A stretch of 64,000 nucleotides of DNA from Echinarachnius parma (Eukaryota > Echinodermata > Echinoidea > Clypeasteroida > Echinarachniidae), in contig JBAMJV010003314.1 in assembly GCA_037951105.1 (NCBI GenBank), positions 118,389-182,388 on the forward strand, in the 5' to 3' direction. Shown here piece by piece: positions 50,865 to 61,299 of the stretch; positions within the stretch are counted from its first letter, which is position 1; each line of letters starts with the position of its first letter. Made by a program: the position numbers and the translations under genes. The notes below the pieces were generated by a model. That model worked only from the letters and a program-made list of their open reading frames with translations, made no database searches and was not told the DNA's origin.

Positions 50865-53800
50865 GTAACTTCCCGCTTGGTCCACAGTCTAAGGCCCACC
50901 GCACGCACATTGGGTGATTTCAAGTATGGTGTTTAAGGCTGGTGTTAGTGTTTATTAAACACTAACACCGGCCTTAAACACCATATTTGAAATCACCCAA
51001 TGTCACTGTACACCATCCTAACACGAAGTAATCTCAAGTATGGTGTTTAAGGCTGATGTTTGTGTTTAATAAACACTAACACCGGACTTAAACACCATAC
51101 TTGAAATCACCCATTGTACGATTTAGCCGCGATGCAGCAGTTGTGCAACTCTGCGACTGATAGTGTCACGTCATAAACTTGCTCACTTGCACTCTTAAAA
51201 AATGAGTTGCAGCTAGAGCAAGATGTGAGGATGTTGAATCTTCACGACTGGTCATGGATCTCGATTGCAATGTTGAGCCAATCAAACAACAGTATTCGCA
51301 ATAATTTGCAAACATTTGTTTAAGTTTATATCATGGAGGATCCACACTCAGATGTGTTGCTGCATCCTGCTACAATGCATTTCTTAGGCAATTTTAGTTA
51401 AGCCTCAATTTCCAAGCGAATACAAGTTTTTTTTACTAGCAATTCAAAGGCTCTGCATGTAAACCATGCACGTTCGTACTTTGTACTCCGTGTTGAGGTC
51501 CTCATGTGACGTCATGACTCGATGAGCACGTACGCACACGCGCGCTCCGCTATAAATAACTTTTTTAGGAGTATGGAACGCCGCTGCGAAAAAAAGCCAA
51601 AAAGTTGCATGAAATTTACCTTTTTTGCCAAACTTCAGGATTTCTTTGAAAAAAAGAGTGGTATATCAATATCTATAGGTATATTCAAAGCTATAAACCT
51701 GAATCAAAGCCAGGATTTCACTATACCTGTAATGTACATGTATCCATTGTATACCCATTTTGGTCGTTCCCATAATATCTAGCAGCAAAATAAAAATTCA
51801 GAGTATTATGGATTAGGGTTCGATGCTGGAATTAGGTTTAGGGTAATGATTAACAGGGCTCATTAAAAAATTCAACCAAATTCACTTGGAGCTTTCACAT
51901 TTCTCTTTTTTGTATATGGTAGCAGAAGAATAAAATGGGCTTTGATTTTTCAAATGTCTCACTGATTATGGAAAATATTCATGATTTAATGAAAAGTATT
52001 ACGGAACGCTTTTCTATTGTAGTCAAAATCAATGAACAAAGGTGATAAAATCTTACATGTGAATTTTCATTTTTTTTTTCACAAGGAAAACGTGTTCTCT
52101 TTCTCTGCATGTTCACATTTTCACCAGGTACAGTGTTGTTTTTCAATTAAATTGTCACACATCATTCAGAAGAACCTTGCCATGATATTGGTTTATGATT
52201 AAGTCTCAAATATCACTTTTGGAAAAATCTTCAGAGGAAGTAATTAATGGATCACTTTAATCAACCCCTTTTTCTTTTACATGTAGATGGCTCCAGCAGC
52301 TGTGAAGCACGAACAATGGGGAGCTGGACAGCCCGTTGGCCATGACTCTGTAGATGCATTACCGGTAAAGGTTGAACCCTCTATGGCAACAGGAGCAGGA
52401 TATGCAGGAGCTGGATCACAGTTTCAGCCGGTCGGCAGGCAGATCCCAGAAGGCCAAATCAGGTTAGGATATTCGTAGGCATGGGTGTCGATCCTTACGT
52501 AATTCATGTACCTATTGTTCAGCGGGGGATAGCTGAATAGATCACGGGCCCCTTGAACAATAGGTATCAATTACAGATCGACACCCATAGTTGTAAGTTA
52601 CCTTTTTGCCAGAGGTGGGGGGCATGACTGTGGTGTAGCTAAGGGCCCTCAAATATGTAGACAAAATATTAAAATACATAAGGTGTGCGTCCCCCCCCAC
52701 CCTCCATAACTCACATGTCCCCCGATTCCCCCCCCCCCCCACCAAATAAGTCTCATCACACTATCTTTAAAAAAAACACTATTAATAAAATATATCTACC
52801 ACTTTATCATGCTTTTTCCCTGTAAATGCATGAGTTTAGCAGACAATAACATGATATCTTCCCATAGATTCATCTCAACAGTGGAGCATGAATACATTAA
52901 TGAAATGCATTAAATAAATAAGATTAATAAATGTATAAAATAAATAAATAAGATTAATAAATAAATCAAATAAATCAATCAATCAAATAAATCAATATAT
53001 AAAATGCATAAATAAATAAAAAATAATGCTCAAGTCTATAAATTACATGATTTTTTTTCTCCCTCTCCTCACATGCATAACAGCCAACGGGAGTATATCG
53101 AACAAGAGAAAGACATCATCTTTTTTGAACTAGCCGAGCTCATCACTGGAAAGTGCAAACTCCGATATCTTGCCCTGCGGCTGAGGATCACCGAATCGCA
53201 GATCGTTCACATGGAAGGACTGTACCCGAATGACATCACAACGCAGATGTACCAGATCCTGCAGCTCTTCTGGAAAGGAAGCAAAAGAGAAGAAGAAGTC
53301 TTTCCAAGTCTGCACCGCGTCTTGGAGGCTCTGAACCTGTATAGCGCGGCCGAGTGGCTTGACAAACGTGAGTATCGTGTTCCTTAACTTGGTAGAAAGT
53401 AGTAAATACTGTTCAACTAACATCACAATGCAACATAACCGGATTCTGCAGCTCTTCTGGAAGAGAAGCCGAAGAGAAGATGAAGTCTTTCCAGCTCTTC
53501 TCGGCGTTTTGGAGGCACTAAATCTGTATAGCGCGGCCAACTGGCTCAACAAACGTGAGTATCATGTTCCTTTTCTGGATAGGAATGAGTAAATGCTGTA
53601 CAACTAACATCACAATGCAACATAACCAGATTCTGCAGCTCTTCTGGAAGAGAAGCCGCGAGGACAAGGTCTTTCCAGCTCTTCTCGGCGTCTTGGAGGC
53701 ACTATGAGTATAATGTTCCTTTTCTGGATAGGAATGAGTAAATGCTGCATCTCAACGCAACTTTACCAGGTTTTATAGCTTTTCTGGAAGAGGAGTCATG

Positions 53801-56800
53801 AGAACAAGTTCTTTCCAGATCTGCTTGGTACCTTTGGAGTTCTTAACCTATAATAGCGTGGCCAGGTGGCTGAACAGACGTGAGTATCATGTTTGTTTTT
53901 TCTGGATAGGAATGAGTAAATGCTGCACCTCAACGCAACTTTACCAGGTTTTACAGCTTTTCTGGAAGAGGAGTCATGAGAACAAGTTCTTTCCAAATCT
54001 GCTTGATACCTTTGGAGTTCTTAACCTATAATAGCGTGGCCGAGTGGCTGAACAAACGTGAGTATTGTGTTCCTTTTCTGGATTGGAATACCTCCTTGGA
54101 ATGACTAAATGCTGCATCTCAACGCAACTTAACCAGGTGTTACAGCTCTTCTTTCCAGATCTGCTTGGTACCTTTGGATATCTTAAGGTTCCTGTATAGC
54201 GTGGCCAAGTGGCTCAACAAATGTGACTGTTATGCTCCTTTTCTTTATAGATAGTAGTAAATAGGAAAGTATAACCTTTTCTTGATATAAATACTGATTG
54301 TTGCATTTGTTTACTACAGTGGAACCTCATTAGAAAGGGCTTTGATATAACAAAACCCATAGCTTTATGAAAAAAAATTATTATTTTGAAGGTACCAGAT
54401 CTTTATATTCTTTTTTTCTTTAAAGGTAATTTTCATGGGCCCAACCTCCTGTATAATGCGGTTCCACTGTACTAAGCAAAAACTAAGAAAATATATATAC
54501 ACTGTATGAACAGTCTATTTCAACCTATTTTATCTGCACGAAAATCAAAACTTTCTGATGATTTCCCTAGTTATATGCATTCACAAAAGTAATCCTTGCT
54601 GTTTTCTTGTTGTTTGTTTTAGGTATTGACCCAAATGCAGATGACACTGTACCTATGGAAACAGGTAAATCAACTTTGTCAAACATTCATATCATGTTTT
54701 TGTTTTTTTTGTGATTCATAAACTTTATAAAATTTAACAAAATATACTTGGAGAATTCACACTTCTCTTGTTCCTTGTTGAAGGAACTACAGCGTCTAGA
54801 TGGCCTAACTTTCACAATTCGACTCTATACGTAATTTTCCTGAAGAAAAGGAATTTGGCAGTCATTTCTCATGAAATCAATTAATTTGGGGGTAATTAGT
54901 AAATATCTAATTGTCCTGGGAACGCCCCTTTTAAATCGCCAAAATGTGACGTCATCTAAAGAACGGACTAATGAACTAAATTCTGTAGATGACGGGTCAT
55001 GACGTAAGCCAATGAATTGTTGATCACGTGTCAATCACGCTGCCGATTCTGGACCCTAAATGTGGGTGGGGCATAAACTGGCTGTAAATGAGATTTGGCA
55101 TCAGAAAGTTAGTCTTAAATCACTACTGTGTTTATTTTCATGGATTTTTTTCGGCAGACCTATTTTACAAGTCATAAACTATGAAATAAGTGCCAAAGTA
55201 TGTTGTATTCTTTAGGTCCTTTAACCCTAATCCCATTGGGGGGGGGGGCCATTTTGGCCCCCCCCCCTGTCATTTTTTTCGACGTGCATCTAGACCGATT
55301 GGAATTTCACGTTCAAACTTCATGACTTTTTTCTCTCAAGTCTCCCGCATGTTTTGATATATAATTCCCACGGTCGGACATGTAATGTAGAACTGATTTT
55401 AGAGGTCGATAATTGCTCAACCGTCACAAAAAACTGCAATTTTTGTACAGGTTTCTATGTAATTCATATATCAGATGCCATGTAAACTCCAAATCTGTTA
55501 TAATTGTTACATTGAATTATAATTTGGATTATTTCTTTGTTATTAGTTTAATTCATACACTTCAGAGATAAATTCTTCTAAAAAAAAACTTAAAAAAATC
55601 AAAACAATAAAAACAATAAAATACATAAGAATGAAAACAATGTGGGTAAATCGGGAAAACTAATTTGCATATTTGCATAATTTATGCAAATTAGTGATAT
55701 ATTTTATCACCAGAAAACACATGGATATGATGAATTACATCATTTGAAAGTATTTTTACAGAAAACTTGTAATTTCTCTTGATTTTAGATGAAAATCCCA
55801 ATTTCCCCCAAATTCATCAAAAATTTGCATATTCAAAATGTTAATTAATTATAAATAAAAAAATAATGGTCTAAAAAAAGGTTTTTCTTCAAATTCCTAT
55901 TCTTCTGAACTTGTTTTACGTATGTGCCAATTTTCAAGTCGATCGGTCCATTCGTTGCCGAGATTTGAGGGGGGGGGCCAAAATTGCCCCCCCCCCCCCT
56001 AATGGACTCAAGTGACCAAAATAACCCCCCCCTAATGGACTCAAGTGACCAAAATAACCCAATGGGAATAGGGTTAATGGTAAGAGAAACATGAAATGGG
56101 TCTTGATTTTCATGTCTATCTAATTATGGGGAGATTGAATTTGATACCGTAGTCAAGATGCATGATCGGAGTTTGGATACTTCACGCGAATGATCAGGAT
56201 AAAATCAGACATTGATTTGTTCACAGTTCCAAAAAGCCGAAATCAAAGGATAAGTTGTTTAGGACCATTGCTACAAAAGAATGTGACATACCTCACTACT
56301 TTGGTACTCCGTTATCCTACTTTCCACATACCGTATTTGTCGGTGTATTAACCGCTCCGGTGTATTAACCGCACCCCTAAAAAAAAAAAAAAAAAAAAAA
56401 AAGTGTGGTTAATACGGTCGTGTATTAACCGCACCCCTTTTTTTTTCTTTTTCTTTTTTTGAAAAAAGGTGCGGTTAATACACCAGCAAATACGGTACTG
56501 ATGAATGTTACTGGGTATGCTTACAAATATGTGATATTATCATTTTGAACATATATATGTTTGCTTACATATTCAATTTAAGCATTTTTGTCAACTATTA
56601 ACATGCACAGTGAGTTATGATAACATTTTTACCAGTTTGGGAATAAAACCAAGTATGTATTATGTTTGGAGGTTTTCCAAAACTGTCATGAAGCAAATTT
56701 GGGCATTTATAAATTAAAACATGCTTTCCATACCTTGGGTTAACCCCTTGACTACTGGAACCGGGCGGGCTGTGTACAAAATCTAAGGGAATTTCAGAAT

Positions 56801-57950
56801 CTCGAAGGGAACAGGGTTAACCTATTCTTTACTAGATTGTACGATTCCCGTAGAGATAATATAGGACAGGCAATGTTCTGGGCAATGGGTTATAAAGCTA
56901 GATTTGTCTTTTTAAATTATGTTTGGGATTATATCTTTACAGAAACTGCAAACGAAGAGCCTCAACAGAATGGGCCTCGGGAGGAGTTCTTCGACATCTT
57001 CCTCATGCATTCCGGCGCAAGCCAAGAGACAAGGAAGTAAGAATAAATGATTATTGAGTCTGACATTTTGAGATTATTGACATTTAAGTTGTAAGATTAT
57101 TGACTTAATTCCATTTGTATATAGTACATTATTGCAGTTACAGGTCAGTCTCAAAGCATTTGGAACATTATAACCTTGGCTTTAGCTGCGCGAAATTCAT
57201 GCATCTCAAGGAATACATTCCTGCCAAGTATCAGTTTTGCATGATCCCTAACACTTTCTTTATAAAAGTTGATTGAATTATCCTTGGGTTAGTGCTAGGT
57301 TTATAAAGCTTCTGACTATAGGAGCAATGAAATGGTTTCATTGGAACGTCCCCCATTCAAGGGTCTTTGTGGCTCGATGTTTGAGCCAAATCTCTCAAAT
57401 CAGTTCCAGAATCTGCGAGATCTGCCAGCGACGTTCATGAAAATTTCCCCATCCTCGTGACTTATAATCATGTGACAAAATTATCTCAACTATGCAGCGC
57501 CTCTTCCATTCTTCAAATAAACGTTCCTTCATCGACTTTTCCCTCTCAATTCGTTTTTTTAGAATCCAGGAGATATGCAGGCGACGTTCTTGGAAGGTGA
57601 CGACCTACGAGGAGGCCACGCTGTTGGGAGTCCCCGTCCTCCGGGCCATAGAGGACATCCTCTCCAAGTCCACGCACCTCATCATCCTCATCACGACGGA
57701 GGACTGCGCGCGATACCGGCGTCACGAGATGAGCACGTCGGTGGAGATGGCGTATCAGCAGGCGCAGCTTACCGGGGAGCTCATGGGGAGGGTCATCCCC
57801 ATACGGTGCTGCGAGAAGCGGGCGCTTCCCCTCTCTCTGATGGCCCTGACTGGCGTGCACATTACTGACGCGAATCTGGAGGATCGACTTAAAATCACTA
57901 TCGACACAGGGCTTAGGCGGAGCCGAGAGGCAGGTAGTCAGGCCAGATAA
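50355..57950 (+). CDS. Death-TIR adaptor protein, MyD88-like (six exons)
   Basis: Proposed exons: 50355-50864, 52287-52462, 53084-53367, 54623-54664, 56943-57036, 57563-57950. All introns are GT-AG and the junction phases (0, 2, 1, 1, 2) close into 1,494 nt, 497 residues plus stop. Order: ~230-residue repeat-bearing N-terminus, Death domain (about 232-322), short linker, TIR domain (about 350-475). Death followed by a C-terminal TIR is the MyD88 layout, the cytosolic adaptor linking Toll/IL-1 receptors to Death-domain kinases. The N-terminal extension is unlike classical MyD88, whose Death domain is near the start. A splice acceptor at 50343 indicates an upstream exon. Function is inferred from architecture. 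Confidence 0.75.
50908..51002. repeat. Near-perfect hairpin, 47-bp arms (first of pair)
   Basis: CATTGGGTGATTTCAAGTATG... folds back on ...CATATTTGAAATCACCCAATG. The two arm differences are G/T positions that still pair as G-U in RNA. It starts 44 bp after the exon 1 donor, inside intron 1. Confidence 0.85.
51030..51108. repeat. Second hairpin of the same family
   Basis: Arms 51030-51068 and 51071-51108 share sequence with the preceding hairpin (CAAGTATGGTGTTTAAGGC and its inverse), with a few mismatches. The two form a tandem pair separated by ~30 bp. Confidence 0.8.
52287..52462 (+). CDS. Death-TIR gene, coding exon 2
   Basis: Acceptor TTTTACATGTAG and donor CAG|GTTAGG. Encodes 58 residues plus 2 nt: MAPAAVKHEQWGAGQPVG, then a Gly/Ala/Gln-rich stretch. 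It joins exon 1 in phase 0 and exon 3 in phase 2, giving an AG|C Ser codon. Low complexity, linker-like. A 108-bp inverted-repeat element begins 19 bp after the exon. Confidence 0.6.
52481..52588. mobile_element. 108-bp inverted-repeat element next to exon 2
   Basis: Perfect 13-bp ends ATGGGTGTCGATC plus an inner inverted pair ACCTATTGTTCA / TGAACAATAGGT. Looks like a tiny MITE, 18 bp into intron 2. Confidence 0.7.
52905..53035. repeat. AAAT/AAATC-rich microsatellite
   Basis: Degenerate TAAATAAA / AAATCAATC repeats fill about 130 bp in the intron before the Death-domain exon. It ends shortly before that exon's pyrimidine tract. Confidence 0.8.
53084..53367 (+). CDS. Death-TIR gene, exon 3: Death domain
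   Basis: Acceptor CCTCACATGCATAACAG, donor AAAC|GTGAGT. About 94 residues with a six-helix Death-fold pattern: an N-terminal helix (IIFFELAELI), KLRYLALRLRITESQIVHME in the position of the conserved W..LA..L.....I..IE core, QMYQILQLFWKG matching the Q.L..W block, and VFPSLHRVLEALNLYSAAEWL matching the last two helices. This domain would make homotypic contacts in a receptor-proximal complex. The second half of this exon plus its donor is repeated five times downstream. Confidence 0.8.
53411..54255 (+). pseudogene. Five decaying partial copies of the Death-domain exon 3' half
   Basis: Copies lie at about 53411-53605, 53606-53750, 53751-53929, 53930-54115 and 54116-54255. Each starts near CATCACAACGCA (or CTCAACGCAACTT), passes CAGCTCTTCTGGAA and CTTTCCAG, and most end with TAGCGCGGCC..TGG and the exon's own donor GTGAGTAT plus early intron. 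The first keeps an open frame (ILQLFWKRSRREDEVFPALLGVLEALNL). The second lacks the TAGCGCGGCC part; the fifth lacks a middle piece. Later copies have frameshifts. None has a full Death fold, so they are not likely to be exons. Confidence 0.8.
54317..54469. mobile_element. 153-bp pogo-like MITE
   Basis: Ends CAGTGGAACCTCATTAGAAA and, reversed, CAGTGGAACCGCATTATACA, flanked by TA on both sides. CAGT ends plus TA duplication fit the pogo/Tigger type. Lies in the intron between exons 3 and 4. Confidence 0.8.
54623..54664 (+). CDS. Death-TIR gene, exon 4: linker micro-exon
   Basis: Acceptor TTTGTTTTAG, donor ACAG|GTAAAT, 42 nt, phase 1 in and 1 out. Encodes IDPNADDTVPMET, an acidic linker. In classical MyD88 a short intermediate segment also separates Death and TIR. 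The phase fit is the main support. Confidence 0.55.
55225..56073. mobile_element. 849-bp TTAA-flanked MITE with C/G tracts
   Basis: Ends CCCTAATCCCATTGGG and, reversed, CCCTATTCCCATTGGG; TTAA at 55221-55224 and 56074-56077. A G-run/C-run pair lies near each end (about 55239-55266 and 55970-55999). A 34-bp unit with CTAATGGACTCAAGTGACC is tandemly duplicated at about 55995-56060. Intronic. Confidence 0.85.
56331..56495. mobile_element. 165-bp palindromic MITE (CCGTATTTG ends)
   Basis: Ends CCGTATTTGTCGGTGTATTA and, reversed, CCGTATTTGCTGGTGTATTA, flanked by TA. The interior repeats GTGTATTAACCGC and holds an A-run and T-rich run. Intronic, before exon 5. Confidence 0.8.
56943..57950 (+). CDS. 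Death-TIR gene, exons 5 and 6: TIR domain and stop
   Basis: Exon 5 (56943-57036) encodes an acidic start and EEFFDIFLMHSGAS, the first TIR strand (box 1). Exon 6 (57563-57950) follows acceptor CGTTTTTTTAG and gives IQEICRRRSWKVTTYEEA, then VLRAIEDILSKSTHLIILITTEDC (helix and central strand), VEMAYQQAQ and GRVIPIRCCEKRALPLSLMAL. The last matches the 'RLIPI' strand of MyD88-type TIRs. The usual RDxxPG of the BB loop is replaced by YEEATLLG, and I see no box-3 FW. Codon use in exon 6 is notably GC-rich. The next AATAAA is at about 58665. Confidence 0.75.
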
Positions 57951-57968
57951 ACAGATCAGATTCAGTAA

Positions 57969-59430
57969 ATCAGAAAGTCATGGGGAGGGTTATCCCCTTA
58001 CCATGCTGTGAGGAGCGGGTGCTTCCCCTCTCTCTGCAGGCCCTGACTGGAGTGCACATTACTGACGCCAATCTGGAGGAGCAGCTAAAAAACACCATCG
58101 ACACGTGGCTCAGGCGGAGCCGAGAGCAGCTAGCTAGTCGGGCTTGATAAAGAGATGTGATTCCTCAGTAAATCAGAAAAGTCATGGGGAGGGTTATCAG
58201 CATACAGTGCTGCGAGAAACAGGTGCTTCCCCTCTCTGTGCAAGCACTGACTGTAGTGGACATCACTGATGCCAACCTGGGGGAGAGGCTAAAAATCACC
58301 ATCGACACAGGACTCAGGCAGAACCGAGAGGCAGTTTGTCAGGCCAGATAGAGAGTGGTGTGATTCCTCAGTAAATCAGAAAGTCAGGGTAATTGCAGTT
58401 TCAGAACTTGTGGTTATCAGGCTTCAGTAGCTCATCGTAAATGCAAACCTCAAAGTCTGCCTCAAACAGAGACTAAAGCTGAATATTAACATTGAGCTTA
58501 GGCGGATCCGAGAGGTGGTTTGTCAGGTAAAGATTGAGACATGTGATTCATTAGTAAATCAGGAAGTCTTGGTTTTTGCAGTTTCAAGTGATACTAAAGC
58601 TGACCATTGACAAAGGGCTTAGGATGAGACGAGAGGCAGCTGAGGAGTCTTATGATTCATCAGCGAATAAAAAAGTCATGGTCTTTGCAGCTGAGCAGCG
58701 AGTTCGCAGGGATCTAGGCTCATCCCCGTTCGGTGCTGGGAGTAGCAGGTGCTACCCTTCTCTGCAAGCGCTGATCAGCGTGCACATCAATAACGACAAC
58801 CTGGAGGAGCCGCTAAAAATCACCATCGACACAGGGCTCAGTAATCAAAGACCATGGATGGTAACTTGAAAGCCAGAATATATCTGGCCATTGACATTGG
58901 GCTTAGGCAGAGCTGAGAGGCAGCTAGTCAATAAGGCCAGATAAACAGATAATGTGATATATTTGAAAATCTGAAAGTCATGGTATTTGCAGTTTCGAGG
59001 CAATTGTCGTTGGTATGATACAGATGGCAACCTTCGAGCGACGACAAATCTGACATTTTATACAAAGCTGAGAGGCAACTAGTCAGAGTCAGATAGAGAG
59101 TTGTACGATTCATTAGTAAATCAGAAAGTTATTTTATTTATTTATTTTTTTTCCCCCTCCACAGGGCATTTATTGGTATGAACAAAACAACATTAAACAT
59201 AGCATGACATTTACAAGCATATCATAATAACAAAACAACAATAACAATAAATGAACCATAATCAGAAAGTTATGGTCATAGAAGTTTCCAGGCTTATCAC
59301 AGATGGTAACTTGGAAGCGAGACTAAATCTGACCATCAATATGGAACTTTGGCAGAACCAGGTTGAAGCTTGTCAGACAAGTTTAACGAGATGTGTGATG
59401 CATTACTAAATCAGAAATCATGTTAATTTC
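57969..59430 (+). pseudogene. Serial decaying copies of the TIR exon 3' end
   Basis: The last ~55 codons of the TIR exon plus ~30 nt of 3' flank recur in tandem. Copy 1 (about 57977-58183) has GEGGVxP-like drift but still encodes CCEERVLPLSLQALTGVHIT and ends in a stop. Copy 2 (58184-58376) encodes CCEKQVLPLSVQALTVVDIT. Later copies near 58430, 58580, 58740 (SLQALISVHINNDNLEE), 58880, 59040 and 59290 are progressively shorter. The linker TAAATCAGAAAGTCATGG joins the units. Early copies keep a readable frame but lack the TIR N-terminal half, so they cannot form a TIR domain. Confidence 0.8.
59133..59259 (-). mobile_element. Short retroposed insertion with 14-bp target duplication
   Basis: The 14-mer AATCAGAAAGTTAT occurs at 59119-59132 and 59260-59273. 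Between them are 127 bp beginning with a T-rich run (a tail on the minus strand). A long target duplication with an A-rich tail is the mark of target-primed retroposition. It splits a TIR-exon echo copy. Source family unknown. Confidence 0.7.
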
Positions 59431-59437
59431 ACATCTA

Positions 59438-59615
59438 CAGTCAAACCTGTGTATAGTGACCACCCAAGGGAAACAAGAAAAGTGGCCACTGTAGACAGGT
59501 GACCTTTATAGACAGGTTCCACAACACTATTTTCATCTGCAGGGGAACACTTTTGGTGGCCACTATAGGCAGGTTGGCTGCTATAGACAGGTGGCCGCTA
59601 AGACAGGTTTGACTA
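59438..59615. mobile_element. 178-bp MITE, copy outside the satellite (inverted)
   Basis: Same family as the three satellite copies, in opposite orientation: it begins CAGTCAAACCTGTGTATAGTG and ends with the inverse of CAAACCTGTCTTAGCGGCC. TA precedes it; the right edge reads GACTA, one base short. More diverged than the satellite copies. Confidence 0.8.
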
Positions 59616-59618
59616 CTT

Positions 59619-59650
59619 AGTAAATGGTCATACGATGGTATGACCATTTA
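59619..59650. repeat. Perfect 14-bp-arm hairpin
   Basis: GTAAATGGTCATAC, loop GATG, then the exact inverse. It starts 4 bp after the MITE end. Confidence 0.8.
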
Positions 59651-59909
59651 CACGCCTGACACACAATATCATCGCGGCAAACGGTGTATACTTAATGCAT
59701 GGGTGACTGGTGTTCGCGTACCATTATCAATGCAATGCAGACCGCACAGTACAGCATTGTAATGCATACATGTGTGGGTAATTGCAGCTGATTTTAAGGC
59801 GTGTTTCGAAATAACCAACTCTACATGGGGTTTTCTTGTATAAATAATTATGACTTTGTACTTTCACCCCATTCTGAGTCTGCGAGTTGGTAATCTAAAG
59901 TGTTTGTAC

Positions 59910-60446
59910 TAGAGCTGAGTCAAATCGAATGGCTATTCGATATCCGACCGTGAAGGTCAGATACCGAATACAAATTTTCGGATACGAATATCCGAAGAAA
60001 AAAAATAAATAAAAATAAAAAATATATATATATAGATTTTTTTTTTTTTTTCTTTTTTTTTTCTCCCGTTTAATTTTGTAATCCCCATTCGATAGATTCG
60101 ATCAGAAAATGGCACATTGAACCCTGGTTATCTATTGCTAAATTTAAAAGTTAAGGTATTTTACATAAATTACAAATAAACAAAACAAATAATAAGGATT
60201 AATATACAAGTGGTATAGTGAGTGCCAAATTTAGAAGAATCTATGATGAGATATCGAAGTATTTCATCTTGACAGCAGTTTGTACACTAACATCACACTG
60301 TACTGCCGATTTTAATTTTGAAAAAACGGACAGAATATTTATTTTTTTTAATTAAATTTTTTTTTTTTTCTTTGAATATTCGATATCCGACCGTTTTTAC
60401 ACAACCCATATTCGAAATTCAAAATATTTGATTTGACTCAGCACTA
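59910..60446. mobile_element. 537-bp hAT-type MITE with exact 8-bp target duplication
   Basis: GTTTGTAC is found at 59902-59909 and again at 60447-60454. Ends are TAGAGCTGAGTCAAATCGAA and, reversed, TAGTGCTGAGTCAAATCAAA. An inner inverted block ATTCGATATCCGACCG lies in both arms. Eight-bp duplication is the hAT signature. AT-rich interior, no ORF. Confidence 0.88.
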
Positions 60447-60907
60447 GTTTGTACTGTGTTTATGGGATTCGGCTAGATTTTAGCCACGTAATATATATGG
60501 GCCACTCGGTAACACAGAGTTGGCAATTTCTTACTTTGAACTCATTTGGCATTTTACTGCACTCGTGTGGGAATATACACTATTCTAGATACGATACATA
60601 TAAACCAATTTATGACAATTAAACTAAATAAGTAAGATATCAGGAACTTACTGTCTTGATGACATAAATCTTTGTAGGCCGAATGGAAGGCATTTTTTTA
60701 AACCACGCGAGCGTGATCCTTGATAACACAGGGCATGGTACCCGTTCGCCAGCTAGTGCTAGCGCCGTATCTATTGCAGCATTAGTAGAGATGGTGCGGG
60801 CGGCTCAAACTCCTCCGTAGATACGATGTACTCTCTTCAGTCTCCAAATGGAACGATAAGTGAAACAACCGTAGGAATAGAGACTGATTTTTCGGTCTAG
60901 TTATTAA

Positions 60908-61285
60908 AGGGACTTCGTAACATTGTCCAAATCCTCAAAATCCAATTGGAATTCTAGCGGTTCACTCATACCTTGTTGTATTCTTATTAACCAAAAAAGC
61001 ATGGGACAAGTTTCGGTTTTTCAAACTTCCCTTTCGTTAAAAAGATATTTACGATTGAAGTGATCAGATGTCAAATTATCCAATGGATCGTCAGAACCAT
61101 GTACAGAGTGAGTGCAATAAGTAAGTGAATGTCACTTTGCATTTTTGCTCATTACTCGGCCATATAAAGTCCATTTCACTTGAAATTTGTTCACAACACC
61201 TAGTGGACATATCAGATAACAAAAATATACATTGTATCAAAAACTCATCACTTTTTGTACATGTCAACAAAGTTACTAGATCCCT
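60908..61285. mobile_element. TTAA-type MITE (AGGGATCTAG family), copy 2, inverted
   Basis: TTAA at 60904-60907 and 61286-61289. The body is the inverse of the copy at 49720-50132 (shared CATTGTCCAAATCCTCAAAA, TTGCTCATTACT and ATATACATTGTATC). About 35 bp shorter than copy 1. Confidence 0.85.
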
Positions 61286-61299
61286 TTAATGGATTGCAA

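Noticed and set aside
50374..50885. Minus-strand ORFs of 71 and 115 codons opposite exon 1
   Set aside because: Shadows of the plus-strand coding exon, with no start context or domain.
53359..53592. Echo copy 1 of the Death exon as a real alternative exon
   Set aside because: Its CTGCAG|CTC pseudo-acceptor would join exon 3 out of frame, and the piece holds only the last helices.
57546..57868. ORFs of 104 (minus) and 97 (plus) codons over the TIR exon
   Set aside because: GC-rich shadow frames; the TIR pattern is only in the frame that joins exon 5.
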